This document shows positions 53,123 through 61,039 of a stretch of 64,000 bases of DNA, piece after piece (the stretch's first letter is position 1; the number at the start of each line of letters is the position of its first letter). The position numbers and the translations under genes were made by a program. The DNA comes from Candidatus Poseidoniaceae archaeon (GTDB lineage: Archaea > Thermoplasmatota > Poseidoniia > Poseidoniales > Poseidoniaceae), in assembly GCA_938030705.1 (NCBI GenBank), contig CALHIR010000001.1, positions 124,001 through 188,000 of the forward strand, in the 5' to 3' direction. The notes below the pieces were generated by a model. The model ran no database searches and had not been told where the DNA came from. It saw only the letters and a list, made by a program, of their open reading frames with translations.

Positions 53123-53851
53123 TTATTCTGCCTCGTCAACGAAGCCGAAAACATGGGTCTGAAGTTCATGCAATGCCTCGGCGGCACTGGAGCAGGCGAG
53201 GAGTTGTTGGCGTGCTTCGAGGTCGTTCAGGCATAAAGCCGCAATGTTGTAAATCGATGCTCTTTGTTCGTTGATCTGCTCCTCGCAAATGGATTCGACC
53301 CAGCCGTCCAGGACACTGGCATCGACGTTCATGCCTCGTCCAGCCCGATGGACGATGTTGCTGGTCAAGGAACGAAGGTAGGCTTGGTCTTCTTCCCCGA
53401 GTTCACCCACTTCCTCCAAGTAGGAAACTTTGGCCGAGATGTACAATCGTTGGTGGGGGGCGTCGGATGGCAGGTGTTGAAGCAAGGTATCGACATCCGG
53501 TGCCAATCCATCTTCGACCAGGGAGGCCATGGTGGGGTCGGAAAAGGGAGGCAGGGCAGGTTCAATGACCTCTTCAACGAAGAATCGCCGTCCACCCGTG
53601 ATGGTGAGGAAGTGGTTCACGCCTCGCGTTTCGTGATTGAGGATGATGGCCTCGCAACCGTGCCTTCGTGGACCGTCCCATCCGTTGGTCGGTTCAAAGG
53701 GGTCATTCATGACCAGCCCAAACGGACGTTCATCCAAAATGCAGGTGTCGAGCATTTGGCGATAGCGGGGTTCAAAGACGCGGAGTTCCTGATGTTCACC
53801 TGGAAAAAGCACCATGGGCAGGACGAAGAGTGGAAGTGTTTCCTCGTCCAT
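53123..53851 (-). CDS. LON N-terminal-domain protein (stand-alone)
   Basis: 242 aa. [23 protein letters not shown] is the signature of the LON substrate-binding domain (about 5-200) with its FEPRYRQML; the remainder is helical. There is no AAA+ or protease domain. The ATG at 53851 follows GGAGGAAGG, clearly the true start. Stand-alone LON-domain proteins occur in bacteria and some archaea with unknown or protein-binding roles. It lies between panB and the ALDH gene in the same operon. Confidence 0.85.
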   Translation of the reverse strand: MDEETLPLFVLPMVLFPGEHQELRVFEPRYRQMLDTCILDERPFGLVMNDPFEPTNGWDGPRRHGCEAIILNHETRGVNHFLTITGGRRFFVEEVIEPALPPFSDPTMASLVEDGLAPDVDTLLQHLPSDAPHQRLYISAKVSYLEEVGELGEEDQAYLRSLTSNIVHRAGRGMNVDASVLDGWVESICEEQINEQRASIYNIAALCLNDLEARQQLLACSSAAEALHELQTHVFGFVDEAE

Positions 53852-53889
53852 GACCCTACCTTCCTCCGGAAGCATTTGAACATGTGTTC

Positions 53890-55338
53890 TCAAGGTTGCT
53901 TCACGCAGATGTTGGTCAGTTCCGAGAAGAAGTTCAGCGACCACGCACCACCTTCACGTCCGACGCCCGATTGTTTGACGCCGCCAAACGGTGTTCGGAG
54001 GTCTCGATTTAACCACGTGTTGACCCATACAATGCCGGTGTCCATGCCTTGAGCAAAGGCGTACCCACGCTTAGCGTCAGCCGTCCAAACCGAGCCCGCC
54101 AATCCGTAGTCGGTTGCGTTGGCCATGTCGAGGGCTTCTTGCTCGGAGTTGAACGAGTGAAGGGTCACGACCGGTCCAAAGATCTCCTCGGTTGCGGTGC
54201 GGGCGGTATGGCTCAGTCCTTCGATGACGGTCGGGCGCAAAAACGCCCCTTCAGCGGCCACGCCTTTCACCGGGCAGGTGGCCGCCGAACCGCCGGTTAA
54301 CACCACCCCGCCTTCGTCTTGTCCGAGTTCAATATAGGACTCGACCTTGGCTTGATGGTCTTTGGAAATCACGGTCCCCATGACGGTCTCCTCCAACGAA
54401 GGGTCGCCGACGACAATGTTGTTGATGGCTTCGACAAACATCGACTTGAATCGGTCGTAAATGGAGGCGTCAACCAGCACCCTTGAACCGCACAGGCAAA
54501 CTTGCCCCGAATTGGTAAACGAGGCTCGTACGATACCGTCCATCATTTCCTCAAGGGGGGCATCGTCAAGCACGATGGTGGCGTTTTTCCCTCCTAATTC
54601 CAACGAGAGTTTCTTGAACATCGGAGCGGCGGTCGCTGCGACGATTTTCCCAGTGGCCGTTCCACCTGTGAACGAAAGTCCACGGATTTCAGGGTGTTCA
54701 ACAATGGCTTGGCCAACTTCTGGGCCTAACCCGTGGACGAGGTTGAACACGCCCTTTGGAAAGTTGAGTTTGGTCAAAATTTTTGCAAGGTGATTGGCCG
54801 TCATGGGGGTTAATTCCGACGGTTTGGCGACGATGGTGTTCCCCATCAACAACGCGGGGGCAATCTTCCATGTGAGCAGGTAGAGCGGAAGGTTCCAAGG
54901 GGTGATGAGGCCAACACAGCCGATGGGTGAACGGTGGACATGGTTGACGGCACCGTGGTCGGCGAAGGTTGGTTCAACGTGTTCTCGTCCGAACTCGGCA
55001 AAAAATCGGAAATTCGAGACCGAGCGTGGAGCATCCACGCTTCGGGCCAGAGAAATCGGTTTGCCGGTGTCCATGCTCTCAAGTTGAGCGATGGTTTCTG
55101 CCTCCTCCTCAAGCGCATCGGCGATTCGGTGAAGCCACACCATGCGTTCTTCCATCGTGGTGTTCGCCCAGGTTGGCGCTGCCTTGAGGGCGGCTTTGGT
55201 AGCCAAGCCCACGTCCTCGGCCGATGAGCGAGGCAACGTCGTGATGGGTTGTCCCGTAGCAGGGTTGACCGTTTCCAGGGTCAAGCCAGAGGTTGAAGGA
55301 AGGAATGCACCGTTGATGTAATTCAAAATTGGCTCCAT
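53890..55338 (-). CDS. Aldehyde dehydrogenase, 2-aminomuconate-semialdehyde dehydrogenase-like
   Basis: 482 aa; NAD(P)-dependent oxidation of an aldehyde. Catalytic Cys is in NSGQVCLCGSRVLV and the general base Glu in LSLELGGKNATIVLDD; cofactor motifs are GLITPWNLPLYLLTWKIAPAL and GLSFTGGTATGK. The PWNLPLYLLTWKIAPAL stretch closely resembles the ALDH8A1/AmnC/XylG group acting on 2-aminomuconic or 2-hydroxymuconic semialdehyde, exactly the product expected from the amnAB-like dioxygenase. The ATG at 55338 overlaps the upstream stop (ATGA). Substrate is inferred. Confidence 0.88.
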   Translation of the reverse strand: MEPILNYINGAFLPSTSGLTLETVNPATGQPITTLPRSSAEDVGLATKAALKAAPTWANTTMEERMVWLHRIADALEEEAETIAQLESMDTGKPISLARSVDAPRSVSNFRFFAEFGREHVEPTFADHGAVNHVHRSPIGCVGLITPWNLPLYLLTWKIAPALLMGNTIVAKPSELTPMTANHLAKILTKLNFPKGVFNLVHGLGPEVGQAIVEHPEIRGLSFTGGTATGKIVAATAAPMFKKLSLELGGKNATIVLDDAPLEEMMDGIVRASFTNSGQVCLCGSRVLVDASIYDRFKSMFVEAINNIVVGDPSLEETVMGTVISKDHQAKVESYIELGQDEGGVVLTGGSAATCPVKGVAAEGAFLRPTVIEGLSHTARTATEEIFGPVVTLHSFNSEQEALDMANATDYGLAGSVWTADAKRGYAFAQGMDTGIVWVNTWLNRDLRTPFGGVKQSGVGREGGAWSLNFFSELTNICVKQP

Positions 55339-56456
55339 CAACTCACCTCGAGATCGAAATGCCATCGGTCTTGGTCGGGGTCCCACTCGTCCCAGGTAGG
55401 CACCGTCTCCAGGATGTCGACATAGCGCTCCGGGACGATGCCGGGGACGATGAATGCCTTTTGTCGATGAAGTGGATACGGATTTCGTAGCTTAATGCCA
55501 AGTACGCCCAGCAAAGCCCTGGCCACGTACCATGTCGCTTGTGAATTCCATCCGTGGGCGATTTTGACCACGATGCCCAATCCCTTTGGGTAGTCGGGGT
55601 GTTCAATGGCCATGCCGAGCAGCCCATCGGCTCCCTCTTTGGCGATGACGCGACCTTCACCTGCTTTGAGTACGGTGGAATCAAGTCGGTTGAACCCACC
55701 CACAAGGTCCGGATGACGGACCATGGCTTCCCAAATCCAGTCGTCGTCTTTGTCTCGGACGAGCCCGGCATAGATTTGGGCCAGTTCCGAAACGGTGTTG
55801 GAAACCGTGGGTAAACCGCAACCGTCCTTGGCGATGCGGAGGGGTTTCCATTCGGAGCCGAGGTAGGTTCTCAACTGCTCCATGTAAGCGTGGAAGACTT
55901 CGTGTGTTGGCAATGTGTAGCCTGCACGGTTCCATCCTTTCATTCGGCAACCCCGCAAGATGGCGGCATGCTCGCCCGAACAGGTGTGAAACCAGCGTCG
56001 GGGTCGCCGGACCTGACGCCCGAATTGAATCAACGGGACATCAAGGGGCGTCAGCATCAACGGCCACTCGGATTCACTGAGCAATGATTGGGCTGCAGCC
56101 ACGTGTTCAGTGTCGCCGTTATGGGAGGCCACGGCGATGGCTTTCTGCTCCCAAGAGCAATCCTCGAGCTCTTCCGTGAAGGCTTTCAACATGAAGGGTT
56201 TCATCATCGACCGTCCATAGCAGAGGACGTTGCCCCCAAACGAGTGAATCACTTCGTCGCCGTGTGCCCAAGCAACCGCACCGTGAATCGTCGTTTCCGA
56301 TACGCCGTTGCGACGGTAATCCACAAGCGGTTCCCAATCCACGTCTCGTCCGGTTGGAATGCCTTCCACCTTCTCGCCCAAGGGCGATTCGGGGTACATC
56401 GCTGAGCCGGGCTTTCCTGGCTGAACGGCCGAGAAGGTGTCGTGGTGGACGCCCAT
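55338..56456 (-). CDS. Asparaginase-II family amidase
   Basis: 372 aa; relates to the thermolabile (Rhizobium etli-type) L-asparaginase family, distinct from GatD/AnsA. Conserved patches: GRSMMKPFMLKAF, VASHNGDTEHV, HTCSGEHAAIL and KDGCGLPTVSNTVSELA. The ATG at 56456 (MGVHHDTF) is used because AAGGAGG is 7 nt upstream; the ATG at 56462 is too close to it, although it would overlap the LLM stop as ATGA. It is sandwiched between ALDH and LLM oxidoreductase genes with overlaps, so it may act on a pathway amide rather than asparagine. Confidence 0.85.
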   Translation of the reverse strand: MGVHHDTFSAVQPGKPGSAMYPESPLGEKVEGIPTGRDVDWEPLVDYRRNGVSETTIHGAVAWAHGDEVIHSFGGNVLCYGRSMMKPFMLKAFTEELEDCSWEQKAIAVASHNGDTEHVAAAQSLLSESEWPLMLTPLDVPLIQFGRQVRRPRRWFHTCSGEHAAILRGCRMKGWNRAGYTLPTHEVFHAYMEQLRTYLGSEWKPLRIAKDGCGLPTVSNTVSELAQIYAGLVRDKDDDWIWEAMVRHPDLVGGFNRLDSTVLKAGEGRVIAKEGADGLLGMAIEHPDYPKGLGIVVKIAHGWNSQATWYVARALLGVLGIKLRNPYPLHRQKAFIVPGIVPERYVDILETVPTWDEWDPDQDRWHFDLEVS

Positions 56457-56458
56457 TC

Positions 56459-57709
56459 TCATGCCTCCTTCAACATGGCCTCTACCCGCGGTACAACCTG
56501 TTCCATGTACGCCGTCATGTTTCGGCAAACGCGGTCAACGTCGTGATTGAAGAAATCAAACCATGCCATGATGCGGTCTTCAGGATGAAAGCGTTCCACC
56601 ATCTGATTGGCCACCTCCTCAACGTTTCCAATCAGGGCGTTGTTGGCTGCTTTCGACACCTTGTCGGGGTCGATGGTCCCCTCAAGGGCATTCCAATAGG
56701 CGCCAAGGGCTTGGTCTGCTTCCTTTTGGGCAGCTGCACTTTGCTCTTCTGGAGACAATCCTTCTTCGGCGTTCAAGAAGACAAAACTGGTTCGGGGCAT
56801 GTCGCTTCGCTTCCACGGACCGCCATCGGCATGGTAGACTTCTCGCATGCGGTCGTGCGTCGCATCGATGACCTCTGGAGAGGTGATGGAGAGGTTGAAT
56901 ACCTTCACGGGAAGGATGGTGTTGACGAACGTTTGCGCTCGGGGGTCGTGTGTGCCAGCGACCAACTTCAACAGTGAACGGCGGAAATCTGAGGGTATGA
57001 TTTTGAGGTCTTCAAAGACATATCTCGACGGGATTTTGACCGTCTCGGGGCGCTCGGCAAGAGCCTCAAACTCGACCGCTGCGTCTTGGACAGCCATCCA
57101 ATCCTCGTCGCTCCTGAAGTTGGCCCGTGTCAGGACCGTTGGACGAATCATGGTGGAGTTGATGGTGTCCCCTCGCAACAAGCGGAGGAAAATTTCGGCA
57201 GCCTCCATGAATATTTGACCTCGCAAAGCGGGCCATGCCGCTTCTTCAATGGCGTTGCGGGGCACCACGCCGTAAGGGCGCGCCATGAACTCAAATCGAC
57301 CTGCCGAGAAACCGACATGGAGGTGCCGATGTTCGTTCTCATCGAGGCCGTGGAGGCTCAATACATTGGCCATGCGTTCGGCCTGGGCGATGGGGCCTCC
57401 CGAGGCGAGTATCGAAACAACAGCGCTGCCGATCTCGATGTTTTTTGTTCGGCGAAAGGATTCCAATGCCAACTGTGGGAAGTCGGTGCAAAGGCCAACT
57501 TCACCCTTCCAATGCGGCACCACTGGACGAAGATTGGATTTCTGTGTCTCCGTAGAGAGGTGGGCCTGTGCGATCCATCCGATGCCAAAACCAAGTTGGT
57601 CGGCACATTCCAGCTGTTGGAAATAATTCCTCAACATCGTGGATTCGGAGGGAATGTGCCCGTCCTCGTTCGGCGTTTGAGAGATGGAGAAGAAGATGTC
57701 ATGCTCCAT
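56459..57709 (-). CDS. LLM-class flavin-dependent monooxygenase/oxidoreductase
   Basis: 416 aa; luciferase-like TIM barrel using FMNH2/F420H2. Features: MEHDIFFSISQTP start, YFQQLECADQLGFGIGWIAQAHL, IEIGSAVVSILASGGPIAQAERMA and LHVGFSAGRFEFMARPYG. The ORF-track start is a GTG; the ATG at 57709 has GGTGAG upstream. The C-terminal half (about 270-416) is longer than in minimal family members. In this operon it is a candidate ring hydroxylase or desulfur/deaminating oxygenase upstream of the dioxygenase; substrate is unknown. Confidence 0.87.
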   Translation of the reverse strand: MEHDIFFSISQTPNEDGHIPSESTMLRNYFQQLECADQLGFGIGWIAQAHLSTETQKSNLRPVVPHWKGEVGLCTDFPQLALESFRRTKNIEIGSAVVSILASGGPIAQAERMANVLSLHGLDENEHRHLHVGFSAGRFEFMARPYGVVPRNAIEEAAWPALRGQIFMEAAEIFLRLLRGDTINSTMIRPTVLTRANFRSDEDWMAVQDAAVEFEALAERPETVKIPSRYVFEDLKIIPSDFRRSLLKLVAGTHDPRAQTFVNTILPVKVFNLSITSPEVIDATHDRMREVYHADGGPWKRSDMPRTSFVFLNAEEGLSPEEQSAAAQKEADQALGAYWNALEGTIDPDKVSKAANNALIGNVEEVANQMVERFHPEDRIMAWFDFFNHDVDRVCRNMTAYMEQVVPRVEAMLKEA

Positions 57710-57761
57710 GCTCACTCACCGTTTGCCCCACATCGCCATGGCTCATAATGGGTGTGGCACC

Positions 57762-58610
57762 CTAGACTTCGTCATTGTTCGGTTGTGGTTGGTCTTTGAG
57801 GTCGGTCAAATCGCTGATGCGTTGCCTGAGTTGGGCGGGTGCAGGCGTGTCTTCAGCGATGAATTCGTGGAGAGCGTCCGAAAGCACCAGCATGGCGCTT
57901 TGGTAGTCCTCTCGTATCTCGGCGAGGTCAGCGAGGCCCCATCTGGCGACCAATTGACCCGAAAGGCTGGCCAAGGCTTTGGCATGCTCCAAGGACTGCT
58001 CAAAGAGGTCTTGTGCGACCGTGAATTCCCCGATGGTCGCTTGGCAGTGCGCCAAGTCGGCGAGGGCTTCCATTTGGCCCGCTTCGTCCCTGAGCGTCAT
58101 TAGCAATTCCAAACGTTCGGTGCCGATGGCAATGGCGGTTTCTTCATCGTGTTGCCGCTTGGCGACGGTCATCAGCAAGGCCATGCCGTAGGAAAGCCCT
58201 TCCTTGTCTTCGGTGATTTGTCGAAGTCGAAGCGCTCGTTGGGCGCTTGCTCGGGCTTCATCGAGTTGGCCATTGGCCATGTAGAGCAACGCGATGTAGT
58301 GGTTAACCGCCGCCGTGAGGCCTTGGCCCCCTTCGATTTGTTCGGCTTCTTCCGCTAGCCGAAGATAACTCTCCAAGCCCAAATCCATCACTTTGAGGGC
58401 CTCAAATTTTGCCCATCCCCGCTCTTCCTCGGTGGTGGCTACCTTGCTGGCGTGGTCCAAGAGTTGTTCGACCAACGCTTCCTCGCCGAGTTTTTGTGCA
58501 AGCGGAATCAGGTGAAGTGCAAGGGAGGTGTTGATGTTGTCCATTGAACCGCCGTCGGTTAACATCCCAAGCACTTGGGCGGCCATTTCTGGTGAAACTT
58601 CTGCATCCAT
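57762..58610 (-). CDS. TPR-repeat protein
   Basis: 282 aa of helix-turn-helix repeats with TPR-like spacing, e.g. VNHYIALLYMANGQLDEARASAQRAL, ALADLAHCQATIGEFTVAQDLFEQSLEHAK and WGLADLAEIREDYQSAMLVLSDAL. No signal peptide, membrane helix or enzyme motif. Probably a cytoplasmic protein-protein scaffold. ATG at 58610; 9 nt after the SDR stop and 52 nt before the LLM start, in the same operon. Confidence 0.85.
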   Translation of the reverse strand: MDAEVSPEMAAQVLGMLTDGGSMDNINTSLALHLIPLAQKLGEEALVEQLLDHASKVATTEEERGWAKFEALKVMDLGLESYLRLAEEAEQIEGGQGLTAAVNHYIALLYMANGQLDEARASAQRALRLRQITEDKEGLSYGMALLMTVAKRQHDEETAIAIGTERLELLMTLRDEAGQMEALADLAHCQATIGEFTVAQDLFEQSLEHAKALASLSGQLVARWGLADLAEIREDYQSAMLVLSDALHEFIAEDTPAPAQLRQRISDLTDLKDQPQPNNDEV

Positions 58611-58619
58611 GGAATCGCC

Positions 58620-59435
58620 TCAGATGGAGCGGAGTCGTCCACCGTCCACCGCCAAACTCACGCCCCGTATGCCACCCGATGCGGGCAGACAGAGGTAGGT
58701 GATGGCACTGGCGGTTTCAAGCGGGTCGATGAGTCGGCCGATGGGCACTTGATTCAACCAGCCTTCCCGAACGGCTTCCGCCGACTTCCCTGTTCGTTCT
58801 TGAATGGAGGCCGAAAGGCTCCCCAGGCGCTCGGTGTCGGTGAAACCGGGAAGGACGTTGTTGATGGTGATGCAGGGTGCGAGTTCGTTGGACATGGATT
58901 TGGCCCACGAAGCCATTGCTCCGCGGAGGGTGTTGGAGAGTCCAATGTTCGGGATGGGTTCTTTGACCGATGTGGAAATGATTTGTACAATCCGGCCGTA
59001 GCCTTCGGATTCCATGGCCGGTGCAGCAGCTTTCACCAACGTATGGGCTGCATGGAGGTGCCGTCGAAACGGGGCTTCAAAGTCACTGACGTCGTTGTTC
59101 AACAGAGGGCCGCCGGGAGGGCCGCCAGCGTTGTTGATCAGAATGTGCACAGGGCCAAACGTTTCCACGGCGGAGTTGAAGGCCGAAGGAATGCTCTCGT
59201 TCTCCTCCAAATCGAGCATCAGGGCTTGATGTCGACCCGAACCCATGCCGGCTAATTCTTCACACAGGGCCGTCAAGGCCGCACCGTTTCGTGCACACAC
59301 CGTAACGTTTGCACCGGCTTTGGCAAGCATTTTGGCCGTCGCTTCACCGATGCCTTTGCTGGCGCCGCAGACAAAGGCATGCTTGCCTTCAAGGGCGGTT
59401 GAAACAAACGGATAGTCGCCACCGAGGAGGTCCAT
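58620..59435 (-). CDS. Short-chain dehydrogenase/reductase with altered active site
   Basis: 271 aa Rossmann-fold NAD(P) oxidoreductase. Cofactor motif GASKGIGEA, NNAGGPPGG and C-terminal PGFTDTERLG and ASAITYLCLPASGGIRG are typical. The expected YxxxK is replaced by SNTLR (ISTSVKEPIPNIGLSNTLR), a variant seen in one SDR subgroup. Thus classical Tyr/Lys catalysis is missing. ATG at 59435. Between the hydrolase and TPR genes in the operon; a reductase/hydratase-like step or binding role is possible. Confidence 0.88.
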   Translation of the reverse strand: MDLLGGDYPFVSTALEGKHAFVCGASKGIGEATAKMLAKAGANVTVCARNGAALTALCEELAGMGSGRHQALMLDLEENESIPSAFNSAVETFGPVHILINNAGGPPGGPLLNNDVSDFEAPFRRHLHAAHTLVKAAAPAMESEGYGRIVQIISTSVKEPIPNIGLSNTLRGAMASWAKSMSNELAPCITINNVLPGFTDTERLGSLSASIQERTGKSAEAVREGWLNQVPIGRLIDPLETASAITYLCLPASGGIRGVSLAVDGGRLRSI

Positions 59436-59516
59436 GGGCGGTGGAAGGCGCCATAGGTCATAGCCCTTGGGATGGCATCGAAAGGCGTCGCTTTAGCCCG
59501 GTGGTGCGGGAAGGCC

Positions 59517-60263
59517 TCACAACCAGTCAAGAATGGTGTTGAGTTGGACCAGCCAATCGTCCGATGCCACGTCGATGATGTCGTAGTGGTTGCCTGGCAA
59601 CCATACTTTCTGGACGTCGGCCCCTTTCGCTTTCATCACCCTAGCATAGGCCTCGGATTGCTCAAGGGGGACGTCAACGTCTTGTTCGCCGTGGAACAGC
59701 AACACACTCGTCCTCGGGGGGTGGTCAACTGGATTGAGTTGATGCCACAAGGTTTCGTCAGCCTCGGGGGCGCAACCAATCCACCGACGTACAGCATCGC
59801 CTTCGTCGGATAGAGCGGCGTGGTCCGCCCCAATGAGGTCGGTTATGGGGGCTTGTGCAATGGCCAGCCAAGGCCTTCGCTCCGCTTTGGCGCTCATCAT
59901 CAGGGCAAGTTGGCCGCCAGCAGAGTGCCCCATCACCATGGAGCGAGCGATGTCGATACCAGGTATGAGGGCAAGTTGCCCCCAAGCCCTCAACACATCG
60001 GAAAGCGTGTCCATCCAAACGCCTTCATCGCCTGGCGCCCACCGTTTGAATTCGATATTCCAAGCAGCCACACCGGCTTCGGCAAGATCTTCGCCAATGG
60101 GTTGCATCAGGTCCAGCGTGTACTGTTCTTTCCAAAATCCACCGTGAATGAGCATGATGCAAGGGATGCCTTCGTCCTTTTGGAACGGCGAAGGGTCATC
60201 GGGCATGTAGAGGTCCGCGTACTGCCACGCCTCAGCCCCCCACTGCATCCGGTCAACGGCCAT
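59517..60263 (-). CDS. Alpha/beta hydrolase, kynurenine-formamidase-like
   Basis: 248 aa. The oxyanion motif LIHGGFWKEQY (HGGxW), nucleophile GHSAGGQLAL, acid loop HGEQDVDVP and histidine GNHYDIID give a full catalytic triad. This HGGxW plus GHSAGG arrangement is shared by arylformamidase (KynB/AFMID)-type and related esterases. The ATG at 60263 (MAVDRMQWGAEAW) is used; the 332-aa ORF reaches back into the divergent gene. As first gene of the operon it could release kynurenine from N-formylkynurenine, linking tryptophan to the ring-cleavage genes; a generic carboxylesterase remains possible. Confidence 0.78.
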   Translation of the reverse strand: MAVDRMQWGAEAWQYADLYMPDDPSPFQKDEGIPCIMLIHGGFWKEQYTLDLMQPIGEDLAEAGVAAWNIEFKRWAPGDEGVWMDTLSDVLRAWGQLALIPGIDIARSMVMGHSAGGQLALMMSAKAERRPWLAIAQAPITDLIGADHAALSDEGDAVRRWIGCAPEADETLWHQLNPVDHPPRTSVLLFHGEQDVDVPLEQSEAYARVMKAKGADVQKVWLPGNHYDIIDVASDDWLVQLNTILDWL

Positions 60264-60330
60264 GACGCAAACAGGAGAGGTTGGGCTATGATGCTTGTGC
60301 CACATCATGGGAAAGGGCTTACAAACGACA

Positions 60331-61026
60331 ATGCGTAGCAGGTCCGTGCAACGTTTAGCGTGGCTGGCCTTTCTCTTGGTTGGGCTGGCTCCTACCGCCT
60401 CAATTCTGACCTCGTTTGGCACCGGTGAAGGTTTGTTGGGGCAACTCGTTTGGCTGCTCTCTAAGGCTTGGATGCTCGGTTTACCGCTGTGGTGGCATCT
60501 CAAAATGGACCGCAAACCATGGTCGTGGTCCCCGGTGCGAAACGGTGGTTATGCCGCTGCTGCAGGTATCGGCCTTGTCTTTTCCGTCATCATGTTGCTG
60601 GCGTGGTTTTTCATCGGCGAATCACGGGTTGACCGTCAAACATTCCGAGCGACTCTCGAACCGTTTGGGCTGACCAATGTCAACACCTACCTTGCCGCTG
60701 CCGTGTTTTGGACGGTTGGAAATTCGGTGTTGGAAGAGTACGTGTTTCGCTGGTTCCTCGTTGAGAAAGGCGAGGTTGTGTTCGGGCCCGGCTGGCCAAC
60801 CATTTTTGCCTCGGCTTTCGTTTTCGTCCTTCATCACTTCTTTGCCTTGTGGTTCCTTGGCTTTTCCCTGTCGGCCAATCTCTTGGCCTGCATTGGGTTA
60901 TTCGTAGGGGGTGCCGCTTTCAGTTGGCTTTACGTTCGCTATCGGAGCATTTGGATTCCCTACATCACCCACGCCATGTGCGACGTGGTGGTCTTTGGTG
61001 TGGGTTATCTTCTGCTCTTTGGATGA
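60331..61026 (+). CDS. CPBP-family intramembrane metalloprotease
   Basis: 231 aa, about seven membrane helices. The three family motifs are present: LEEYVFRW (EExxxR), VFVLHHFFAL (FxxxH) and ITHAMCDVVVF (HxxxD). Related to eukaryotic Rce1 CAAX proteases; substrate unknown. Start taken at the ATG at 60331 (MRSRSVQRLAWL); an ATG at 60307 and a TTG at 60295 are upstream. Divergent from the formamidase-like gene and convergent with aspS. Confidence 0.9.
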   Translation: MRSRSVQRLAWLAFLLVGLAPTASILTSFGTGEGLLGQLVWLLSKAWMLGLPLWWHLKMDRKPWSWSPVRNGGYAAAAGIGLVFSVIMLLAWFFIGESRVDRQTFRATLEPFGLTNVNTYLAAAVFWTVGNSVLEEYVFRWFLVEKGEVVFGPGWPTIFASAFVFVLHHFFALWFLGFSLSANLLACIGLFVGGAAFSWLYVRYRSIWIPYITHAMCDVVVFGVGYLLLFG

Positions 61027-61039
61027 TCGGGCCTTGTGC

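Noticed and set aside
55338-56456. Asparaginase-II gene as part of a GatD-type tRNA amidation system
   Set aside because: It belongs to a different asparaginase family and has no GatD N-terminal domain or GatE partner nearby.
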